From NCBI RefSeq assembly GCF_000716535.1, contig NZ_JNWV01000044.1, positions 1 through 63,645 on the forward strand: a stretch of 63,645 bases of DNA, written 5' to 3'. Every line of letters starts with the position of its first letter. Within the stretch, counting starts at the first letter, position 1. A model generated the notes under the pieces. That model was not told the origin of the DNA. It searched no databases and worked only from the letters and a program-made list of their open reading frames with translations. Shown one piece after another: positions 59,121 to 63,645 of this stretch. The stretch is from Streptomyces flaveolus. Lineage in GTDB: Bacteria > Actinomycetota > Actinomycetes > Streptomycetales > Streptomycetaceae. The position numbers and the translations under genes are program-made.

Positions 59121-61154
59121 TCAGCCGCCGTCCAGTTCCTGTTCGGACCAGATGGTCTTGCCCCGGCGTCCGAACCGGGTGCCCCAGCGGGCGGCGAGCT
59201 GGGCGACGAGCGCCAGCCCTCGGCCGCCCTCGTCGATGGAGCGGGCGTTGCGCAGGTGGGGCGCGGTGCTGCTGCCGTCGGACACCTCGCACATCAGGCT
59301 CCGGTCGCGGATCATGCGCAGCCGGATCGGCGGACTGCCGTACCGGATGGCGTTGGTGACCAGTTCACTGACGATCAGTTCGGTCGTGAAGGACAGGTCC
59401 TCCAACCCCCAGGCCGACAGCTGGTGTTCGGCGAGCCGGCGGGCGGTGCCGACCACGGCCGGATCCTTGGGCAGCGTCCACTCGGCGAGCCGGTCCTCGG
59501 CCAGGCCGCGGGTGCGGGCGAGCAGCAGAACGGCGTCGTCCTCGCTCTGGCCGGGCAGGAGGGCGTACACCACGTCGTCGGCGAGCTGGCGCAGGGGGCG
59601 GTCGGGGTGGCTCAGGAGGCGGAGCAGGGTCTGCCGGGCGTTCGCCGCCGCGCGGACGAGACCGTTGGTGTACAGCGCCAGCAGGCTGCCGTCCGGCAGC
59701 TCGACGCGCACCGCCTCGTACCCGCCGCGACCCGTGCCGAGCAGCGGGCCGGCGGGCGGTTCGAGGACCAGGGGATCGCCGAGCGCGCCGAGGGCCACCG
59801 GGGGCGCGTGCCCCGCGCTGGCGGCCGTACAGGTGCGGGTCACCGGGTCGAACACCGCGTACAGGCAGGACGCGGTGACCGGCTCGCCCCTGTCCAGCGC
59901 GAGCGAGACGGTGGTCTCGTCGAGGCAGGAGAGCAGCTCGTCCGGCGCCAGGTCCCGGACCGCGAGGGTCGTCAGGGCGGTGCGCAACCGTCCCATGGCG
60001 GCCGCAACCTCGATGCCGCTGCCGGTGACGTCCCCGACGGTCAGGGCCACCCGGCCGCCGGAGAGGGGGATGACGTCGTACCAGTCCCCGCCGCCGCCCA
60101 CGCTGCCGGGCAGGTGCAGGGCGGCGGTGTCGACCGTGGTCAGCCGTGGCGGGGTGCGGGGCAGCAGATGGCGTTGCAGGGCGGTCGCGATGGTGCGCTC
60201 GCGGGCGTAGCTGCGGGCGTTGTCGATGCTGAGCGCCGTACGCTGGGCCAGCTGCTCGGCCAGGGAGAGATCGTTCTCGTCGTACGGCCGAGGGTCGCGG
60301 TACCGGTAGAAGCCGGCGACCCCGAGGACGACGCCGCGCACCACCAGCGGGGTGATGATGAGCGAGTGCACACCCGCGTCGGTCAGCAGCCGGCCCCGCT
60401 CGGGATCGGTGGACAGCCACGGCTCGTTGGGCGTGAGGCGGGTGACGAGCCGGGGTGAGGCGTCCTGCAGGCTCTGGCTGAAGGGCGTGGGGAAGGGGAA
60501 GGTGTCGAGCGTGCCGGAGGGGCCCTGCCGCGCGGGGTCTCTCACCGAGCGGAACGCGACCCGGCGCAGGGGTACGTCGGCGTCGACCGGTCCTCCGGAC
60601 AGCGCGGCGCCGCGCACCGCCTCGTCCAGCACGTCCACCGACACGGCGTCCGCCAACCGGCCCACGACCGTCTCGGCCAGCGCGTCCGCCGTGTCCCGCA
60701 CGTCCAGGCTGGTGCCGATGGCGTGATGGGCGTCGTGCAGGATGTCCAGCCGGTCCACCGTGTGCTGCCGGGCGGAGACGTCCTCCACGACGGCGACGCC
60801 CAGGACATGGCCGCCGCCGGGACGGACCCGGAAGGCCGACACCGAGAGCACCGTCTCCTGGTCCGGGTCGCCGGGAGGCCGGCCGCGCATCAGGCGGTTG
60901 CGCACCCGCGCCTCTCCGGTGAGCACCTGACGGGCGAGCGAGAGGAGTTCGGGATCGTGGAAGCCCTCCGCCACCTCGTCGAGCCGCCGCCCGAGCACCG
61001 CGTCGCTGGGCAGTCCGCGCACTCCGCGCCCCGCGGTGTTGTAGCGCACGATCCGCAACTGCTCGTCGAACACGTACAGCCCCATCGGCGCCTGCGTGAA
61101 CAGCGCCTCCAGCACGGTCGCCGAGAGGTCCCCGCTGTCGTGGCGCGACGACAT
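59121..61154 (-). CDS. PAS-GAF-SpoIIE phosphatase with HATPase domain (altered metal site)
   Basis: A 677-residue soluble protein. PAS (about 10-125; MGLYVFDEQLRIVRYNTAGR), GAF (about 140-310), PP2C/SpoIIE (GGGDWYDVIPL, TVGDVTGSG, GHAPPVAL) and HATPase (ELIVSELVTNAIRYG, DEGGRGLALVAQ) follow one another. In the motif that reads YTDG in the three paralogues here, this protein has YTNGLVRAA; the Asp-to-Asn change removes an expected metal or active-site acid, while the later EDDAVLLL Asp is kept. Phosphatase activity may be low or lost. ATG 61154 starts the PAS region. It is not in an operon with its neighbours. Confidence 0.9.
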   Translation of the reverse strand: MSSRHDSGDLSATVLEALFTQAPMGLYVFDEQLRIVRYNTAGRGVRGLPSDAVLGRRLDEVAEGFHDPELLSLARQVLTGEARVRNRLMRGRPPGDPDQETVLSVSAFRVRPGGGHVLGVAVVEDVSARQHTVDRLDILHDAHHAIGTSLDVRDTADALAETVVGRLADAVSVDVLDEAVRGAALSGGPVDADVPLRRVAFRSVRDPARQGPSGTLDTFPFPTPFSQSLQDASPRLVTRLTPNEPWLSTDPERGRLLTDAGVHSLIITPLVVRGVVLGVAGFYRYRDPRPYDENDLSLAEQLAQRTALSIDNARSYARERTIATALQRHLLPRTPPRLTTVDTAALHLPGSVGGGGDWYDVIPLSGGRVALTVGDVTGSGIEVAAAMGRLRTALTTLAVRDLAPDELLSCLDETTVSLALDRGEPVTASCLYAVFDPVTRTCTAASAGHAPPVALGALGDPLVLEPPAGPLLGTGRGGYEAVRVELPDGSLLALYTNGLVRAAANARQTLLRLLSHPDRPLRQLADDVVYALLPGQSEDDAVLLLARTRGLAEDRLAEWTLPKDPAVVGTARRLAEHQLSAWGLEDLSFTTELIVSELVTNAIRYGSPPIRLRMIRDRSLMCEVSDGSSTAPHLRNARSIDEGGRGLALVAQLAARWGTRFGRRGKTIWSEQELDGG

Positions 61155-61456
61155 CGCCGGTCCTAGCCCCGCGCGCCGGCGGCGCCCCGGGCGGCGAGGG
61201 CAGAACAGGGAGAACACGGCCCGCCGGGAACGGCCCTGGGGGAGACAGGCGCGCGGGTCTGCGGGTCTCCGGTGAGACCGTGATCGGCGACGGGCGGATA
61301 GCGGCGCATCACTGGCCCCTTCGGCGTGGACACCGGGCTCTCCCTTGAGACCCTGGCGGGTGCGCCGGACGGCGGCCATCCGGGTGGGCCGAGCGGGTGA
61401 ACGGTGCGGGCCCGAGGGCCCGGGGGACCGCGTACGCGAGCGGTCGCGACCGGTGG
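61155..61456. other. Intergenic region without a gene
   Basis: This 302-bp stretch lies between the phosphatase start and the F420 reductase stop. It holds the phosphatase promoter and a small hairpin GGTCTC-CGGT-GAGACC (61264-61279), perhaps the terminator of the F420 reductase operon. Open frames in it have no plausible protein composition. Confidence 0.6.
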
Positions 61457-62173
61457 TCAGGCCGCGTGATCCGTGGCCGCCGAGGCCGCGGCCCGTGCGC
61501 CGAGCACCGCCCGGCCGCGCTCCGAGTCCGGGAACCGGGCGAGCATCGCGCGCAGCTCCCCGGCACCGACGTCGGCGCCGAACGGCTCGGTGCCCGGTTC
61601 GAGCCGCACCCCTTCGGCGAGCGGCCCCACCACGACCGGGTCGAAGCCGAACGCGTCGACCAGGCTCGCTACGGCGGCGAGGTCGTCCGGATCGTCACCG
61701 GCGATCGCGATCGCCTTGCGCCCCGGGGTGCCCGCGGGCCGGGCCCCGTCCTCCAGGTCGTGGTAGCCCATGTGGTTGAACGCCTTGACCACGCGCGCTC
61801 CGGGCAGGAACGCCTGCACGATCTCGCTGGACGAGGTGAGCGGGTCGGTCAGGTCCTCGCGGACGCCGTCGACCTCCCACCAGTAGTTCATCGCGTCGAC
61901 GACGAGCTTGCCGCGCAGGGCGTCGGCGGGAATGCCGCGGTACTTGCCGAGCGGCAGCGCGAGGATGACGACGTCCGCCTCCGCCGCGGCCTCGGCGGCG
62001 GTGACCGGGACCGCGCCGGGGGTGAGGACGTCGACGGTGAGGGCGATCCTGGCCGGGTCGCCCGACCCCGCGATGAGCACGCGACGGCCGGCCGCCAGGG
62101 CCAGCCGCGCGAGTACGGTGCCGACCTTTCCCGCACCCAGGATGCCGACCGTGCGTACGGCGGTGGTGTGCAT
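61457..62173 (-). CDS. NADPH:F420 oxidoreductase-like protein (FNO/NpdG family)
   Basis: A 238-residue Rossmann protein. The N terminus carries [17 protein letters not shown], the dinucleotide-binding GxGxxG motif, and [21 protein letters not shown] and [14 protein letters not shown] are typical of the F420-dependent NADP reductase family. It would exchange hydride between NADPH and F420. ATG 62173 lies 19 bp after the LLM gene stop, so the pair is one operon and the LLM enzyme may use F420H2 or the family may act on another substrate. Confidence 0.88.
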   Translation of the reverse strand: MHTTAVRTVGILGAGKVGTVLARLALAAGRRVLIAGSGDPARIALTVDVLTPGAVPVTAAEAAAEADVVILALPLGKYRGIPADALRGKLVVDAMNYWWEVDGVREDLTDPLTSSSEIVQAFLPGARVVKAFNHMGYHDLEDGARPAGTPGRKAIAIAGDDPDDLAAVASLVDAFGFDPVVVGPLAEGVRLEPGTEPFGADVGAGELRAMLARFPDSERGRAVLGARAAASAATDHAA

Positions 62174-62192
62174 CTCTTCTCCGTTCCTGGTG

Positions 62193-63224
62193 TCAGCCCG
62201 CGAGGAGGTCGCGGACCATCGGGACGACCTTCGTGCCGTACAGCTCGACGGCCCGCAGGCGCGCGCTGACCGGCTGCGCGCCCGTCGTGTAGATGAGGTC
62301 GAACCGGCCGACGCCGAGCGCCTTGATCGCGCGGGCCATCTTGCGGGCGACCGTCTCCGGCGAACCGATGTAGAGGGAGCCGCGCTCGATCTCGGCCGCG
62401 TATTCCTCCTCGCGGACCGGCGGCCAACCGCGCAGCGCGCCGATGCGGTCACGGATGACCTTGTAGTGCGGCCAGTGCAGCTCCCGGGCCTGCTCGTCCG
62501 TGTCGGCGATGAAGCCCGGCGAGTGCATGCCGACCGGGTGCGCGGTCGTACCGAACTGGGCGGTGGCCCGCTGGTAGAGGTCGATGTACGGCGCGAAGCG
62601 CTGGGGGGCGCCGCCGATGATGGCGATCATGAGCGGGAAGCCGTAGTGCGCGGTGCGGATGACCGACTGGGGTGATCCGCCGACGCCGACCCAGGTGCTC
62701 AGATGCCCGGACTCGGTCTTGGGGAACACGTCGGCGTTGTCGAGCGGAGCCCGCTTGGTGCCGCTCCAGGTGACCGGCTTCTCCTCCAGCAGCCTGGCGA
62801 AGAGCTCGATCTTCTCCTCGAACAGCACGTCGTAGTCGGCGAGGTCGTAGCCGAAGAGGGGGAACGACTCGGTGAAGGAGCCGCGCCCGAGGATGATCTC
62901 GGCCCGCCCGTTCGAGAGCGCGTCCACGGTCGAGAACCGCTGGAAGACGCGGACCGGGTCGTCCGAGCTGAGCACGGTCACGCCGGACGAGAGACGGATA
63001 CGGCTGGTGCGCGTGGCGATGCCGGCGAGCACCGTCTCCGGGGTCGAGATCGCGTACTCCGGACGGTGGTGCTCGCCGAGGGCGATGACGTCGACGCCGG
63101 TCTCCTCCGCGAGCACGGCCTCGTCCAGCACCTGCCGGATGGCGCGGGCGTCGGAGACCGGGGTGCCGGAGTCGTCCTCCGGCACGTCGCCGAACGTGTC
63201 CAGGCCGAAGACGAGGTCGGACAT
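62193..63224 (-). CDS. LLM-class flavin/F420-dependent oxidoreductase
   Basis: A 343-residue luciferase-like protein ([78 protein letters not shown]). The family has a TIM-barrel fold and uses FMN or F420. ATG 63224 follows GGAGAA (revcomp of ttctcc upstream). It is divergent from another LLM gene, with mirror-image promoter elements between them, and precedes an F420 reductase gene. Confidence 0.92.
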   Translation of the reverse strand: MSDLVFGLDTFGDVPEDDSGTPVSDARAIRQVLDEAVLAEETGVDVIALGEHHRPEYAISTPETVLAGIATRTSRIRLSSGVTVLSSDDPVRVFQRFSTVDALSNGRAEIILGRGSFTESFPLFGYDLADYDVLFEEKIELFARLLEEKPVTWSGTKRAPLDNADVFPKTESGHLSTWVGVGGSPQSVIRTAHYGFPLMIAIIGGAPQRFAPYIDLYQRATAQFGTTAHPVGMHSPGFIADTDEQARELHWPHYKVIRDRIGALRGWPPVREEEYAAEIERGSLYIGSPETVARKMARAIKALGVGRFDLIYTTGAQPVSARLRAVELYGTKVVPMVRDLLAG

Positions 63225-63272
63225 GGGCGAGTTCTCCTTCGTACGCGGTGGATGCACCCGACCACCTTCACG

Positions 63273-63295
63273 CCATCTGCTTGATGTGTCAACTA
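63273..63295 (-). promoter_or_regulatory. Operator/promoter element A (directed to the 62193-63224 gene)
   Basis: A 23-bp element whose core on the plus strand is TTGATGTGTCAA (63281-63292). It is an inverted copy of element B at 63369-63391, identical at 21 of 23 positions. The dyad TTGA...TCAA is of the kind bound by MarR-like regulators. Confidence 0.65.
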
Positions 63296-63368
63296 AGCGG
63301 GGGGTGTCATCGCCGCGACCCGGTACGGCAGCGGAATACACGGCACGGCGACCCTGTTGGTACCGCCG

Positions 63369-63391
63369 TAGTTGATACATCAACCAGATGG
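63369..63391 (+). promoter_or_regulatory. Operator/promoter element B (directed to the 63407 gene)
   Basis: Core TTGATACATCAA (63372-63383) with dyad arms GTTGAT and ATCAAC. It lies 15 bp before the ATG of the plus-strand LLM gene and mirrors element A, so both divergent genes are probably controlled by one regulator not encoded in this window. Confidence 0.65.
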
Positions 63392-63406
63392 AAGGACGGA
63401 GGACGG

Positions 63407-63645
63407 ATGCAGTTCGGCATCTTCACCGTCGGTGATGTGACCGTCGACCCGACCACGGGTCGTACGCCGACCGAGCACGAGCGGATCAAGGCGATGGTCA
63501 CCCTCGCGCAGAAGGCGGAAGAAGCGGGGCTGGACGTCTTCGCGACGGGTGAGCACCACAACCCGCCGTTCGTGCCGTCCTCGCCGACGACGATGCTGGG
63601 CTGGATAGCCGCCCGCACCGAGCGGCTGGTGCTGTCGACGTCGAC
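63407..63645 (+). CDS. LLM-class flavin-dependent oxidoreductase (partial, runs off right edge)
   Basis: The first 79 residues of a luciferase-like protein: MQFGIFTVGDVTVDP, a helix KAMVTLAQKAEEAGLDVFATGEHH and PTTMLGWIAARTERL, which match the N-terminal beta-alpha units of the LLM barrel. ATG 63407 has GGAGGACGG directly upstream. Divergent from the LLM gene at 62193. Confidence 0.9.
   Translation, partial: MQFGIFTVGDVTVDPTTGRTPTEHERIKAMVTLAQKAEEAGLDVFATGEHHNPPFVPSSPTTMLGWIAARTERLVLSTS

Overview
High-GC DNA with dense, mostly four-base-overlapping genes, GTG starts, a LAL and a SARP regulator, many SpoIIE/RsbU-type phosphatases, WXG-like genes and a rare TTA codon indicate a Streptomyces (or close actinomycete) chromosome. 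No rRNA, tRNA, CRISPR array or insertion sequence was seen.

Region 1 (1-31065) is most of an abyssomicin-type spirotetronate biosynthetic cluster. It holds the 5' end of a modular type I polyketide synthase (KSQ-AT-ACP loading module, then KS-AT running off the left edge). A tailoring operon follows (membrane O-acyltransferase, P450, 3Fe-4S ferredoxin, HSL-type esterase), then a four-gene peptide-type ABC transporter, an LLM monooxygenase, a DHA2-type MFS exporter with a divergent TetR repressor, and a flavin reductase. Next come a complete tetronate cassette (KAS III, FkbH-like glyceryl-ACP synthase, ACP, E2-like acyltransferase, alpha/beta-hydrolase), an AbyU-like [4+2] spirotetronate cyclase and an RHS/YD-repeat protein at the head of that operon. 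A LAL regulator, a type II thioesterase and a SARP close the region. The proposed logic: the PKS builds a linear chain; the tetronate cassette loads glycerate on the ACP, couples it to the chain, then acetylates and eliminates to an exocyclic methylene; the AbyU-like cyclase performs the spiro-cyclisation; the P450/ferredoxin and LLM/flavin reductase pairs oxidise the product; ABC and MFS systems move it. Four minus-strand operons share a tandem heptamer motif with 11- or 22-bp spacing, which looks like the cluster SARP box.

Region 2 (31398-34759) is a small plus-strand set: a WXG-like protein with a YxxxD export signal, a protein with a C-terminal papain/calpain-like cysteine peptidase domain, an overlapping lipoprotein resembling chagasin-type cysteine peptidase inhibitors, and a hypothetical protein. 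I read this as a candidate exported protease with its own membrane-anchored inhibitor.

Region 3 (34895-45003) is a carbohydrate locus: a large secreted multidomain glycosidase, a divergent LacI regulator with four copies of the palindrome CGAACCGGTTCG between them, a sugar ABC importer lacking its ATPase, and an intracellular (alpha/alpha)6 glycosidase.

Region 4 (45102-63645) is mixed chromosomal content: a methyltransferase, an ABM-family monooxygenase, four SpoIIE-type phosphatases (three fused to an anti-sigma-like ATPase domain), a PadR-acyl-CoA dehydrogenase operon with a perfect operator palindrome, an M48 metalloprotease with a TTA codon, and an F420/LLM redox group whose divergent promoters carry mirror-image copies of one element.
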